Origin: Methylobacterium sp. J-048
GTDB taxonomy: Bacteria; Pseudomonadota; Alphaproteobacteria; Rhizobiales; Beijerinckiaceae
Direction of reading: 5' to 3'
DNA length: 64,000 bases
NCBI RefSeq assembly: GCF_022829515.1
Contig: NZ_JAKSYL010000243.1
Span: 62,001 to 126,000 of the forward strand
A program made the translations under genes and the position numbers. Position 1 is the stretch's first letter. The number at the start of each line of letters is the position of its first letter. This document shows, one piece after another, positions 45,404-55,916 of the stretch. The notes under the pieces are model-generated. The model saw only the letters and a list, made by a program, of their open reading frames with translations, was not told where the DNA came from and did not search any database.

Positions 45404-46483
45404 TCAAGCGGGGCAGTGGCCGGTCTCCTGGGCCTCGATGATCAGTGCGCGCAGGGTCAGGCCCTGGCGGGCGTAGTGCCGGAAGATCTCCACCCGGCCG
45501 CGCCGGCGGTTGATGCTTTCGAGCTCCGGCAGCAGCGCCGCGGGGAGCGGCGCGTCGAGCGGGAGGCCCGAGAGGTCGACCTGGCCGCCCAGCATATCCG
45601 CGAGCTTGAGGCGCCCCTGATCGTAATCGATCCGCGCGTGCTTCTCCCGGAGCCGACGGGCCACGTCCGCTTCGGACTCGCCGATGACGGCGTGGAAGGA
45701 GTTCATCACGCGCGGCAGCGCCTCGCCGCGCCCGTAGGCGGTGGCGCGGCGACGAAGCTCCGTCGCGAAGGCGACGGCGCCCTCCAGGGTCGGCTGCGCG
45801 GTGTAGACGATCTCGGCGTAGCGGGCTCCGACATCCACCCCCGCCTCCGACTGCCCGGCCTGGAACAGCACCGGCCGCCCCTGCGGCGGCGGCGGGATGT
45901 TCAGCGGCCCCGCGACGGCGAAGTGTTCCCCGCGATAATCGATCCGGTGGAACTTCGCTGGATCGACGGCGATCGTGCCCGAGTCCTTGCGGTGGGCCGC
46001 ATCCCGCGCGTTCGCGTCGAAGAGGGCATTGACGACCGCAATGAACTCCGCGGCGCGGGCGTAGCGCGCCTCCGGGCCTGGGAGCGCCTGGCCGAAATTC
46101 TCCTCGCCGACCGAGGAGGTCACAGCGTTCCAGGCCGCGCGGCCGCCGCTGACATGGTCCAGGGTGCCGATCTGCCGGGCGAGATTGTAGGGATGGTGGA
46201 AGCTCGTCGATACGGTCGCGACCAACCCGATCCGGGATGTCGCCTGACTGAGGGCGGCGAGCGCGATGAGCGGTTCCTGTGCGCCGGCGGTTCCAGCCAG
46301 GCCAGCCGGGTCGATCTGCAGGAGGTCGGCGGTGAACAGGCCGGTGATCTTCTCGGCCTCGGCCTTGCGGGCGAGTTCGACCGCGCGCTTCACGCCGACC
46401 GTCGGATCGGCGTCGTTCGACGCGGCGACCACGTTGGCGGCACCGACGAGGGTCTTGAGGTGCCGGGGACGCAGCGCGGTCAT
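45404..46483 (-). CDS. Luciferase-like FMN-dependent monooxygenase (NtaA/SnaA/DszA type)
   Basis: The 359-residue protein from the ATG at 46483 uses FMNH2 and O2 to oxidise a sulfur- or nitrogen-containing organic compound. Typical segments are EPLIALAALSQATSRIGLVA, TVSTSFHHPYNLARQIGTLD, HVSGGRAAWNAVTSS, and GRPVLFQAGQSEAGVDVGAR. The N-terminus is unusual: the family starts with a beta strand and a long GxHxxAWR segment, here only partly recognisable (RHLKTLVGAANVVAASNDAD), and the length is below the usual ~440. Either the start is upstream or part of the N-terminus is missing. A flavin reductase gene is not adjacent. Confidence 0.82.
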   Translation of the reverse strand: MTALRPRHLKTLVGAANVVAASNDADPTVGVKRAVELARKAEAEKITGLFTADLLQIDPAGLAGTAGAQEPLIALAALSQATSRIGLVATVSTSFHHPYNLARQIGTLDHVSGGRAAWNAVTSSVGEENFGQALPGPEARYARAAEFIAVVNALFDANARDAAHRKDSGTIAVDPAKFHRIDYRGEHFAVAGPLNIPPPPQGRPVLFQAGQSEAGVDVGARYAEIVYTAQPTLEGAVAFATELRRRATAYGRGEALPRVMNSFHAVIGESEADVARRLREKHARIDYDQGRLKLADMLGGQVDLSGLPLDAPLPAALLPELESINRRRGRVEIFRHYARQGLTLRALIIEAQETGHCPA

Positions 46484-46649
46484 GACCGGCGCCGAGCCGC
46501 AGGGGCGGCCGTCGCAGCCGCCGAGCGTTCCGCACGACAATGGCGCGGACACGGAGAAATGGTCGCGGGACGCGACGGGCGCGGCCTCAAGGGAAGGTGG
46601 CGCAGGTGCCAACCCTCGTCCGGGCTCGGCGAGGTCTGGACCATGCGGC

Positions 46650-47276
46650 TCAGGCCGCCGCCGCGTGGCGATTCGCGAGGCGATCCAGCACCTTCCGTTC
46701 CTGCGCCTCCTTCAGGGCCAAGACGCGCGCGGTCGCCTCCTCGAAGGAGGCGGCGGGCGGATAGAGCGGCGCGTTTCCGGCCTGGCCTGCTCGGCTCCCG
46801 ATGCGCTTTTCGAAGGGCAGGGAGCGGTACAGGGTGGGATCCACCGCCGTGTCGAACAGCGGCCGATAACCGAGCGTGCCATAGAGCGCGGTCGCCTCCG
46901 GTTGGCGAAACCCCGTCGTCAGATAGGCGCGCGTGTAGCCGAGGCGGCCCGCACTCTCCTCCAGCGCGGCCACGACGCGTTGCGCCAGCCCCTGGCGGCG
47001 CAGGTCGGCCCGGGTCCAGATGCGCTTGAGTTCCACAGTCTCGTCGTCGTGGCTCATGAAGGCGCCGCCGGCGATGGTCTCACCATCCCGGACGATCAGC
47101 AGGAAATCGCCGAGCGGCGGATGATAGACCTCCGCCGGGTAGCGGAGGATTTCGGACCATGCGCCCCCGGCACGACCCGCCGTGCCGTAGCGGCTGTCAT
47201 ACTCGGCGACGAGCGCCTCAAGGAGCGGTTGCGCTGCCGGCTCCAGGGGAGATGATCGGATGATGACGCCAGCCAA
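46650..47276 (-). CDS. GNAT-family N-acetyltransferase
   Basis: The 208-residue protein has the GNAT core: ETVELKRIWTRADLRRQGLA then QRVVAALEESAGRLG, containing the acetyl-CoA loop RxxGxA, and LYGTLGYRPLFD as motif B. An acylated small molecule, perhaps an amino acid or a toxic analogue, is the likely substrate. The C-terminal ~55 residues are an extra helical tail. It precedes the monooxygenase gene on the same strand (166-bp gap) and may be part of the same unit. Confidence 0.82.
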   Translation of the reverse strand: MAGVIIRSSPLEPAAQPLLEALVAEYDSRYGTAGRAGGAWSEILRYPAEVYHPPLGDFLLIVRDGETIAGGAFMSHDDETVELKRIWTRADLRRQGLAQRVVAALEESAGRLGYTRAYLTTGFRQPEATALYGTLGYRPLFDTAVDPTLYRSLPFEKRIGSRAGQAGNAPLYPPAASFEEATARVLALKEAQERKVLDRLANRHAAAA

Positions 47277-47848
47277 AGCATGCCTCCGTCAGAGATTAAC
47301 AGGATGCTGAGACGCGGAATGTGCGGTCCGATCCGGGCTGTGCGCCGATGACGCCCGCTCGTGCCTTCGATTTGGCCGCGATCACGCTCATCGGAGCTTA
47401 GATCTTGGAATTGTTGAACGATCCGAAACACGAAAAATCGCTTAGAATTACGCAATTTTTAACTCGATTATGCATGCTATAATATGGTATAAATTATACT
47501 TTGCATGTTATGTAAGTCAATGAAGTTTCACTTCATATTGCGCTGGCATTTTAGAACGTTAATCTATTGTAGAAGACAAAAATAGGTATCGTGTTCATTT
47601 CCGGCGTCGTTCTATCCCAGCACAAGAATCGACCCTGCCGCACGGATTGTATGACTTGCGAACCACTACGCTTGGATTCGACGCGAAAGCGTTGGCCTTC
47701 CCAGCCAACCCGGCGTCGCAGCCGTGCGAGAAGCAGGGAATCGCGGCCAGGATCGGGACGTCTAGGTAGCGATTCACCGAAGAATGCGCCGTCGTGCACG
47801 GCCAAACTGGGTTGGTCGATGCTTGGAACTCGACAAACTCGTGCACTG
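47277..47848 (+). other. Intergenic region with AT-rich core
   Basis: No supported gene. From about 47440 to 47590 the DNA is strongly AT-rich. This is probably the promoter of the GNAT and monooxygenase genes on the minus strand; the remainder up to the IS630 relic is unassigned. Confidence 0.45.
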
Positions 47849-48030
47849 TCAGGTCTGTAGTGGTGGGTAGAGTTTACGGAGCTTGATGCGGGCATTAGCG
47901 GTTGTGAAGCGCCAGTCAGAGCGGATGGCCGCCGTGTTGCGTCGGTCCTGCCAAGCCTGGACGTGCCGATCCAGGGTGTCTTTGCGAGCGAGCTCCTCTT
48001 CCGTCAGCGTCACACGATAGCGCGCACCCG
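47849..48030 (-). mobile_element. IS630-family transposase relic, N- and C-termini joined
   Basis: The minus strand reads ARYRVTLTEEEL, which looks like an IS630 N-terminus, directly followed by ARKDTLDRHVQAWQDRRNTA, AIRSDWRFTTANARIKLRKL and YPPLQT with a stop at 47849. DWRFTTxxARIKLxRLYP is the diagnostic IS630 C-terminus. The whole DDE core is missing, so this is an internal deletion product. Its outer edge coincides with the start of the truncated autotransporter. Confidence 0.72.
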
Positions 48031-48068
48031 TCGCTGCCTCCCGCCTTCACATCAGCAGATCCGGGCAG

Positions 48069-51000
48069 GTGATCACCGACGGCGTCGGGGCGACGGCCGT
48101 GATCGTCGAGTCCATCGGCGGCGCGGGCTCGATCCGCGGATCCGGGACCGCCTACAGCAACCCCTTCGTGACGCAGGGCGGCGCGGGCGGCACCGCGCGC
48201 CTCGACCTGTCCGGGACGATCCGGACCTCCGGCGACTACGCCCTCGGCGGCCTCGTCCAGAGCATCGGCGGCAACGGCGGAAATCAGCCCGATGCCGGTG
48301 GGCAGCCCGGCGCCCGGGGTGGCAACGGCGGCACGGTCACGGTCACGCAGAGCGGCACGATCGTCACGGCGGGCGATTACGCCCTGGGCCTCGTCGCGCA
48401 ATCGGTCGGCGGGCCGGGCGGCAAGGGCGGCGGCGGCGTCTTCGGCGGCGGCAGCGGCGGCGATGCCGCACCGGGCGGGACGGTAACCCTGACCAACAGC
48501 GGCACGGTGACGACGTCCGGCGCGGGGGCGAGCGGCCTCGTCGCGCAGAGCATCGGCGGCGGCAGCGCCCTTTCGGCCCTGCCGCTGTCCGCCCTCGAAG
48601 TGGTGTCCAAGACCACCGGCGGCGGAGCCGGGGGCATCTCGTACTGGTTCGGCCGCGGCGGTGCCGGTGGCACCGGGGGCGCGGGCGGTCCTGCTACGAT
48701 CATCAACGACGGGGGCCGGATCACGACCGAGGGCGAGACCGCTTTCGGGGCCCTGGCGCAGAGCATCGGCGGCAGCGGCGGCACCGGCGGCGGCGCCTTC
48801 CCGGCGGGCGCCTTCTTCTCGATCGGCCTGGGTGGAAGCGGCGGCGGCGGCGGCGATGGCGGCCTCGCCCGCTTCACCGGCCTGGGCGGCGCGATCGAGA
48901 CCGGCGGGGACGGCTCGACGGCCGTGCTGGTGCAGAGCATCGGCGGCGGCGGCGGGGTGGGCGGCGACGTCAAGAGCATCGCGGCCGGCGCAGTGATCTC
49001 GGCCTCCGTGGCGATCGGCGGCAGCGGTGGGAAGGGCGGGAACGGCGGCGAAGCACAGATCGACAGCAGCACGACCGTGACCACCGCGGGTTACGCGGCC
49101 AACGGCCTGTCCGTCCTCAGCATCGGCGGCGGCGGCGGGGTCGGGGGCGTCGCGAGCGCGACGGCGATCACGGCGCCGCTGGTGACGCCGAGCGGCAAGT
49201 CGCTGCCGAGCTTCGCCTTCTCGGCGGCGATCGGCGGCTCGGGTGGGGATGGCGGCAACGGCGGCACCGCGGGCCTCGTCAATACCGGCCAAGTCACGAC
49301 CTACGGCAACGCGGCGGTGGGCCTTCTCGCCCTCAGCGTCGGCGGCGGCGGCGGCATCGGCGGCGATGCCGCCGCCTATGCGCTGGCGGTCGCGCCGCCG
49401 GGCGAGATGGCCGTAGCCACCTCCGCGACGCTGGGCGGTACGGGCGGCGGCGGCGGCAATGGCGGCACCGTGAAGGCCGAGAATCGCGGTGTGGTGCGCA
49501 CCTCGGGCGACGGCGCCATCGGCATCGAGGCTCAGAGCATCGGCGGCGGCGGCGGCAATGGCGGCGGCGCCACCGCGACGAGCAACAGCCTCAGCCTTCG
49601 CCGCAACGTCAACGCGTCGCTAGCCATCGGCGGCACGGGCGGCGGCGGCGGCACCGGCGGCACGGTCACGGTCACGCAGGCCGGCAGCGTCACGACTGGT
49701 GGTGCCTACGCCACAGGCATCCTCGCCCAGAGCATCGGGGGCGGCGGCGGCAACGGCGGCGCCGGCTCGACGCTGGCAGCCCCCGGCTTCTCCCTCGACA
49801 AGACCGTCAACGGCCTCCTCGGCAAGCTTCCGATCGCCGATTCCCTCACGCTGACGACGACGGTCGGCGGCGGGTCCGGAACCGGCAACCGGGGCGGTCT
49901 CGTCGCGGTCACGAACCAAGGCATGATCACGACCGGCGGTTCGGATGCGTCCGGCGTCGAGGCCCAGAGCATCGGCGGCGGCGGCGGCAATGGCGGCGGC
50001 ACGTCGGGTTCGGCCGTGGGCAAGCTCGCTATGAGCCTGACGCTCGGCGGCAAGGGCGGCATCGGCGGCAGCGGCAGCGACGTGACCGTCACCAATACCG
50101 CGGCCGGTGTGATCACGACTTCGGGCGACGGATCCCATGGGATCATCGCGCAGAGCATCGGCGGCGGCGGCGGCACGGGCGGCAGCATCGCGGCGCGCGA
50201 GGATTCCGATCCCGACGCCGTGGGTACGATCTGGACGCAGATCAAGCAGGCGATCGGCGTCACCGCCTATCAGGCTTGGGCGAAGGACAAGAGCAACAAG
50301 GAAGACAAGCAGGCCCTCGATCAATTCCTGAAGGACATCAAGACCAGCGACACGTACAAGAGCCTGGCCGACACGCTCAAGAACTCGGATTTCGGCAAGG
50401 CGCTCAAATCCTACAGCGGCAGCATCACGGGCTATCTCGACGCCCAGAAGAAGGGCGCCGCCAAGCTGCGGGACGTCTCGGGCACGCTGGCGCTCGGCGG
50501 CGACGGCGCGCAGGGCGGGAGCGGCGGCACCGTCTCCATCGAGAATGCCGGGACGATCGCGACGTGGGGCATCGGTTCCCACGGCATCGTCGCGCAGAGC
50601 ATCGGCGGCGGCGGCGGCCAGGGCGGGCTCTCCTTTGCGGAGGCCACCAATAAGGCCAACGGCACGGTGACGCTCGGCGGCTCGGGCGGCAGCGGTAACA
50701 CCGGCGGCACGGTCAAGATCGTCAACACCGGCCTCGTCGCCACGGCGGAGGACGCCGCCTACGGCCTCTACGCGCAGAGCATCGGCGGTGGCGGCGGCAA
50801 TGGCGTCGCCGGCAGCGTCGCCAACAGCAGCGCGAACAAGGGCCTGACCCTCAACCTGACCGTCGGCGGCTCCGGCGGGACCGGGGCCCATGGCGGATGG
50901 GTGCAGGTCGAGAACCGCGGCACGGTGACCACCACCGGCACCGAGGCCCATGCCGTGGTCGCGCAGAGCATCGGCGGCGGCGGCGGCAGCTTCTCCGCGC

Positions 51001-53704
51001 CGTCCGCCGACACGGCCGACGTGCAGAGCGATACGCCCGCCGCGGAAAACGGAACGGTGGCCTCTGCCAAGGGCACATCAGAGGGCAAGGCCCAAAACAG
51101 CGATGGCAAGAGCGGCGATGGCAAGAGCGACGCAAGGGCGCTGACGGACGCGCTGCTCTCGGCGCTCGATATCGATCGGATCGCTCCTTCGGAGGACCCG
51201 GCGGGCGTGTCGGAGAAATCCGGAAGCCTGACGCTCGGCGGCTCCGGACGCATGGCGGGCAACGGCGGCAGCGTGACGGTCGTCCAGTCCGGCACGATCG
51301 CCACGAGCGGCTTCGGGGCCGTGGGTATCCTGGCCCAGAGCATCGGCGGCGGCGGCGGGCTCGCCTCGGTCGCGGCCGGCCCGGGCGGTCACCGATACAC
51401 GTTCGGGATCGGCGGCACGGGCGGCGCCTCGGGGAATGGCGGTCCGGTCACGGTGAATCTCACCGCGGGCGCGCAGGTCTCCACCACCGGAGACGCGGCG
51501 CCGGCCCTGCTGCTGCAATCGATCGGCGGCGGCGGCGGCTATGGCGGCGTGCATCAGGTGATGGGCTACGCGGTTCCCTATGCGCTTCGGGACGGGTCCA
51601 GCGGCGATGGCGGGGCGATCCGCGTGACGCTGGACGACGGCGCCGTGATCCGCACGACCGGCGCCCAGTCCCACGGCATCCTGGCCCAGAGCCTGGGCGG
51701 CGGCGGCGGCCTGCTCCTCGACCTGTCCGGCCCGGCCAGTTCGGCTTCGGCGGTGTCGGGCCAGAGCAGGCCCGGCTCCAGCGGACAGGGCGGCGACATC
51801 GACATCAGGTCGACCGGGTCGATCATCGCGTCGGGTCTGGATGCCTACGCGATCTTCGCGCAATCCGGGGTCCAGCGCACCGACGGCAGCCTCGAGCCCG
51901 ACCCGGCCCGGGGCGGCCGGATCAACATCCGGGTGGACGGCCTCGTCACCGGCGGCAGCGGCACCGGGGCGGCGATTCGCGTCGATGGCGGTCGCTACAC
52001 CACGATCGACATCGATCAGCGCGCCGTGGTCAGCGCGGCCTCGGGCCGGGCCATCGTCGGCGCGTTCAGCGCCGGCGAGATCAACAATTACGGCACCGTG
52101 ATCGGCGACGTTGACCTGATCGGCGGCCAGACGGGGGGCGTCACCTTCGTCACGGCGGCTTCCACAACACGGGGGCGACGTCGGCGATCCTGCGCACCGG
52201 GCCAGAAGGCGTCATCGCGCTGGGTCCGAGCGGCCGCCTTCACAACAGCGCCATCCTCGACATCGGCGGCGTCGGCACGCTCGCCCGGGCGACCGTGACC
52301 GGCAATTTCGAGCAGAGCGCCTACGGGCGCCTGCTGGTCGACATCGCACCTCTGGCGCCGGAGGGGGGCCTGCGCAGCGACCTCCTGACCGTCACCGGCA
52401 CCGCATCCCTCAAGGGCATTGTCGAGCCGCATCTCATCGACGGGCTGCTGCCCGGGCGGTACACCTTCCTGCGGGCCGGCCAGATCCTGGATGCCAGCGC
52501 CATCGCCACCGGCGGCAGCATCCACTCGGGCGCGGTGCCGATCTCCTGGGCGCTCGTGTCGACGGGCGACAGCATCGCCCTGACCCCGCAGGCCCATTTC
52601 ACGGCGCCGGTCGGCGTGACCCTCACCTCGGACCAGCGCAGCGTCGCGCAGGGCCTGCAGGACGCCTGGGACGGCAACACCACCAAGCTCGGAACCCTCT
52701 ACGGGCGCTTCCTCTCGGTCGACAGCCAGAAGGCCTATGCCGCCGCCCTGGACGAGCTGAAGCCTGAGTCCAACCAGGACATCCTGACCGACCGGACGCT
52801 CGACACCCGCAAGGGCCTCCAGCGGGCCATGAGCTGCCCAGCCTTCACCGGCACCGGCACGCTCCTGCGCGAGGGCGAGTGCGTCTGGGGCCGCATCACC
52901 AGCGCCCACACCACCCAGTCCGGGACCGCGGACGACGGCGGCTATCACCAGACCGCGCTCAGTTACCAGAGCGGGCTCCAGACCGAGTTCGCCCCGGATT
53001 GGTTCTTCGGCCTCACCGGCGCCTATACCCGCGCCATCCAGAGCGACCCGGACCGGATCACCGGGACGACCAGCGATGCCGGCGACGTCTCGGCGGCGCT
53101 CAAGCACCAGATCGGCCCCTGGCTCCTCGCGGCCTCGGCCAATCTCGGCTATTCCTGGGCCGACAACAAACGCCTGATCGACTTCGGCGGCCTCACCGCG
53201 ACGGCGCGCAGCAAGTCCGGAATCCTCACCGCGGGCGGCCGGCTGAGGGCGAGCTATCAGATCCTGTTCGGGGACTGGTACCTCAAGCCCTACGCCGATC
53301 TCGATCTGCTCTACAGCTACAGCCCGGCTTATTCCGAGACCGGCGCCCCGGGCTTCAACCTCGACATGCGCCCGGTCGCCAAGACGCTGGTGGCGTTCAG
53401 CCCGATGCTGGAGATCGGCGGCCGGATCGACCTCGACGACGGGCGCTGGGTCCGGCCCTTCGGCACGCTGGGCGTGACCCTCCTCTCCGACGACCACTTC
53501 ACCGGCAAGGCGAGCTTCCAGGGCACCGGCGCGCTCGGGCTGTTCGCCACGGAATCGGCGATTCCCGACCGCCTCGGCGAGCTGGGGCTGGGCTTCCAGA
53601 TCAGCCTCGGCGGCGGCCTCGAGGTGACCGGCGAGTATCAGGGCCAGATCGGCGACCACTTCCTCTCGCATGCCGGAACCGCCCGGATGCAGCTGCGCTT
53701 CTGA
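48069..53704 (+). pseudogene. Giant glycine-rich autotransporter adhesin, 5' truncated and frameshifted
   Basis: The passenger (48069 to about 52155, roughly 1360 codons) consists of about 20 repeats around AQSIGGGGGNGG with GxV/T-rich beta-helix strands, as in large alphaproteobacterial autotransporters. No signal peptide or native start is present; coding begins abruptly 40-50 bases from an IS630 relic. Near 52155 one base seems missing; the frame then continues as GGFHNTGATSAILRTGPEG to 53704. It ends in a beta-barrel domain of about 270 residues with the correct terminal Phe (RMQLRF). Without export signal and with the shift it should not reach the surface. The family's role is adhesion or aggregation. 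Confidence 0.85.
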
Positions 53705-53852
53705 TGGGGCTGCTATCGATCACGCCACGACCGATCAGCAGTGATCCCGCCGATCAACGGCCGCATCAGCTGCGCGACGGTGCATCGGGCCACTGCCCAG
53801 GCCATACCTGAGGGCGAACACCACCCGGGGGGCGGATCAACCCTTGGATCAA

Positions 53853-54446
53853 TCAAGCTTTTCCAGGGAAAGCACCGAGCGAGACGCGGGCGACCTCGCG
53901 CAGGGCTCCGCGGGTCGCTCCGGATGACGCGATGACACCCATGCCGGAGGCGACCGTCGAAAGGAACCGGGCCAGCGCCACCGGCTCGGAATCGTCGGGT
54001 AGGTCACCGTCCGCCTTCGCCTGGGCGAAGCGCTCGAGGAGTTCCGTCTCCGTCTGCGCCCGGCGCGATGCCAATTCGAACGGAATGTTCTCCGAACCGG
54101 CGCCGCAGGCCAGGCCGCCCTGAACCAGGAGGCAGCCGGGGGGATTGGCCGGGTCGGTATGACTCTCGGCGATGCTGCTCAGGAAACGTTCCGCCACGTC
54201 GCGCGCGGTGGGACCGGCGAGCACGTAGCGCATGTGTTCGGAACGCCTGAGAGCGTAGCGGTCGAGCGCGGCCTTGAGCAGGCCTTCCTTGCTGCCGAAC
54301 GCGGCGTAGAGACTGGGTGCCTTGATGCCCATCGCCTTCGTCAGCATGGCGAGGCTCGCACCGTCGTAACCGTGGCGCCAGAACACCTCCATCGCTTCGT
54401 CGAGGGCTTTGTCCATGTCGAAGGACCGGGGCCGCCCCATCACCAT
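53853..54446 (-). CDS. TetR-family repressor
   Basis: The 197-residue protein has the N-terminal TetR HTH: ALDEAMEVFWRHGYDGASLA then MLTKAMGIKAPSLYAAFGSK and EGLLKAALDRY. The C-terminal part resembles TetR_C_16/AcrR-type ligand domains (PPGCLLVQGGLACG). It is divergent from the RND efflux adaptor and pump genes, with a 30-bp palindrome in between, so it probably represses them and perhaps itself. Confidence 0.92.
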   Translation of the reverse strand: MVMGRPRSFDMDKALDEAMEVFWRHGYDGASLAMLTKAMGIKAPSLYAAFGSKEGLLKAALDRYALRRSEHMRYVLAGPTARDVAERFLSSIAESHTDPANPPGCLLVQGGLACGAGSENIPFELASRRAQTETELLERFAQAKADGDLPDDSEPVALARFLSTVASGMGVIASSGATRGALREVARVSLGAFPGKA

Positions 54447-54510
54447 TGTCTGCTGGCTCCAACTTTTATAACGAGTGGTAGATAAGTCTCTTGACGCCCA
54501 GCGTCTACGC

Positions 54511-54540
54511 CGACATGTGTAGCGTCCTCTACAGATGTCG
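54511..54540 (+). promoter_or_regulatory. Probable TetR operator
   Basis: CGACATGTGTAG and CTACAGATGTCG are 12-bp arms (11 of 12 complementary) around a 6-base spacer. The palindrome lies directly upstream of the adaptor ribosome site in the TetR-RND divergent region. A TTGACG at 54491-54496 could be the -35 box. Confidence 0.65.
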
Positions 54541-54549
54541 GAGTCGGTC

Positions 54550-55794
54550 GTGAACCCTGCGCATCACCCGTCCCATACCCGCTCCGGTCTCCGGCGCAGC
54601 CTCACTGCCGGCGTTGCCCTCCTTCTGATGGCCGGCGCATCCATCCAGATCCTTCCAGCCCTGACGATTCGCGGGCCGGAGGCAATCGCCGCGGCGGCAC
54701 CGGCCGAACAGGCGATGCCGGTTCCGGTCGCCACCGTGGCGCTCCGGACGGTCGCGCTCTGGGATGAGTTCTCCGGCCGTCTGGAGGCCGTCGACCGGGT
54801 CGACGTCAGGGCACGGGTCGGCGGCGCGATCCAGGCGACGCACTTCACCGAAGGCGAAATCGTCAGTCCCGGCGACCTGCTGGTGACCATCGACCCCGCC
54901 CCCTATGCCGCCGAGGTCCAGCGTCTGGAGGCGCAGGTCGCCGGCGCCGAGGCGCGCGTCGCCCTGACTTCGAGCGACCTCGAACGCGGGCAGCGGCTGT
55001 CGGACCAGCATATCGTCACGGCCCGCGATCTCGACGTCCGCGCCAACGCGTTCAAGGAGGCCCGGGCGAGCCTCGACGCGGCGAAGGCGACGCTGGCGGC
55101 GGCGCGCTTAAATCTCGGCTACACCGAGGTCCGAGCGGCGGTTGGCGGCCGCGTCGGCCGCCGCGAGATCACACCGGGGAATTTGGTCGCCACCGGCGCG
55201 GGCGCCGCCGTGCTGACCACCCTCGTCTCGGTCGATCCCGTCTACGCCAGCTTCGACGCGGACGAGACCGTCGTCCTCAAGGCCCTGGCCTCCCTGGCCG
55301 ACTCCTCGGGCAAGCGCGGCAGGCTCGACCGCATCCCGGTCGAGATGCTCACGGTCGACGGCGCCCGGGCCCACGGGCACCTCCAGTTCATCGACAACAA
55401 GGTCGATGCCCGCAGCGGCACCATCCGGGTTCGCGCGAGCTTCGCCAACGGCGATGGTCATCTCATCCCGGGCCAGTTCGCCCGCATGCGCCTCGGCCGG
55501 GCCGCGTCGGAATCGCTGCTGCTCGTGGACGAGCGGGCGGTCGGCACGGATCAGGACAAGAAGTTCGTGCTCGTTGTGGGAGCGGACGACCGCGCCGAGT
55601 TCCGCGCCGTCACCCTCGGACGGGCCGTCGATGGACTTCGCATCGTGACCTCCGGCCTGTCCGACGGCGAGCGAATCGTCGTCAACGGCTTGCAGCGCCT
55701 GCGGCCCGGCATGCTCCTGCGGCCGGAGCCGGTCGCCATGGGCGCCCGGCCGCAGGATTCTGCACAGGCCCCGCGCCAGCTCGCCGGGCGCTGA
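54550..55794 (+). CDS. RND efflux periplasmic adaptor (membrane fusion protein)
   Basis: About 414 residues. I prefer the GTG at 54550 (GGAG at 54540) over the in-frame ATG at 54535, which lies inside the operator palindrome and has no ribosome site. There is an N-terminal anchor (SLTAGVALLLMAGASIQILP), a lipoyl/barrel-sandwich half (FSGRLEAVDRVDVRARVGGA and GDLLVTIDPAPYAAEVQRLE), a coiled-coil hairpin, the second half (YTEVRAAVGGRVGRREITPG), and a beta barrel to residue ~400. It has no lipoprotein Cys. It links the inner-membrane pump to an outer-membrane channel; no channel gene is adjacent. Confidence 0.93.
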   Translation: MNPAHHPSHTRSGLRRSLTAGVALLLMAGASIQILPALTIRGPEAIAAAAPAEQAMPVPVATVALRTVALWDEFSGRLEAVDRVDVRARVGGAIQATHFTEGEIVSPGDLLVTIDPAPYAAEVQRLEAQVAGAEARVALTSSDLERGQRLSDQHIVTARDLDVRANAFKEARASLDAAKATLAAARLNLGYTEVRAAVGGRVGRREITPGNLVATGAGAAVLTTLVSVDPVYASFDADETVVLKALASLADSSGKRGRLDRIPVEMLTVDGARAHGHLQFIDNKVDARSGTIRVRASFANGDGHLIPGQFARMRLGRAASESLLLVDERAVGTDQDKKFVLVVGADDRAEFRAVTLGRAVDGLRIVTSGLSDGERIVVNGLQRLRPGMLLRPEPVAMGARPQDSAQAPRQLAGR

Positions 55795-55916
55795 CGGGCG
55801 GCGAACACCGCCCCATTCCCGATCCATCTTCGTGCACGGCGGCTGCTTCGCGACCGCCCCCTCTCCCCGCGCGCAGTCCGATGCCGCGCGATCTCTCTCG
55901 CCCCCAGGAGGGCGGC

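Noticed and set aside
47916-49292. 458-codon minus-strand frame rich in Ala, Arg and Asp
   Set aside because: Antisense of the SIGGGGG repeats and of the IS630 relic.
48240-51720. Regular spacing of similar DNA units considered as a CRISPR-like array
   Set aside because: Units are coding repeats of unequal length with no conserved palindromic repeat or spacer pattern.
48069-53704. Glycine-rich plus-strand protein considered as a PE-PGRS-like or silk-like protein
   Set aside because: The C-terminal beta barrel ending in Phe, though in another frame, identifies an autotransporter.
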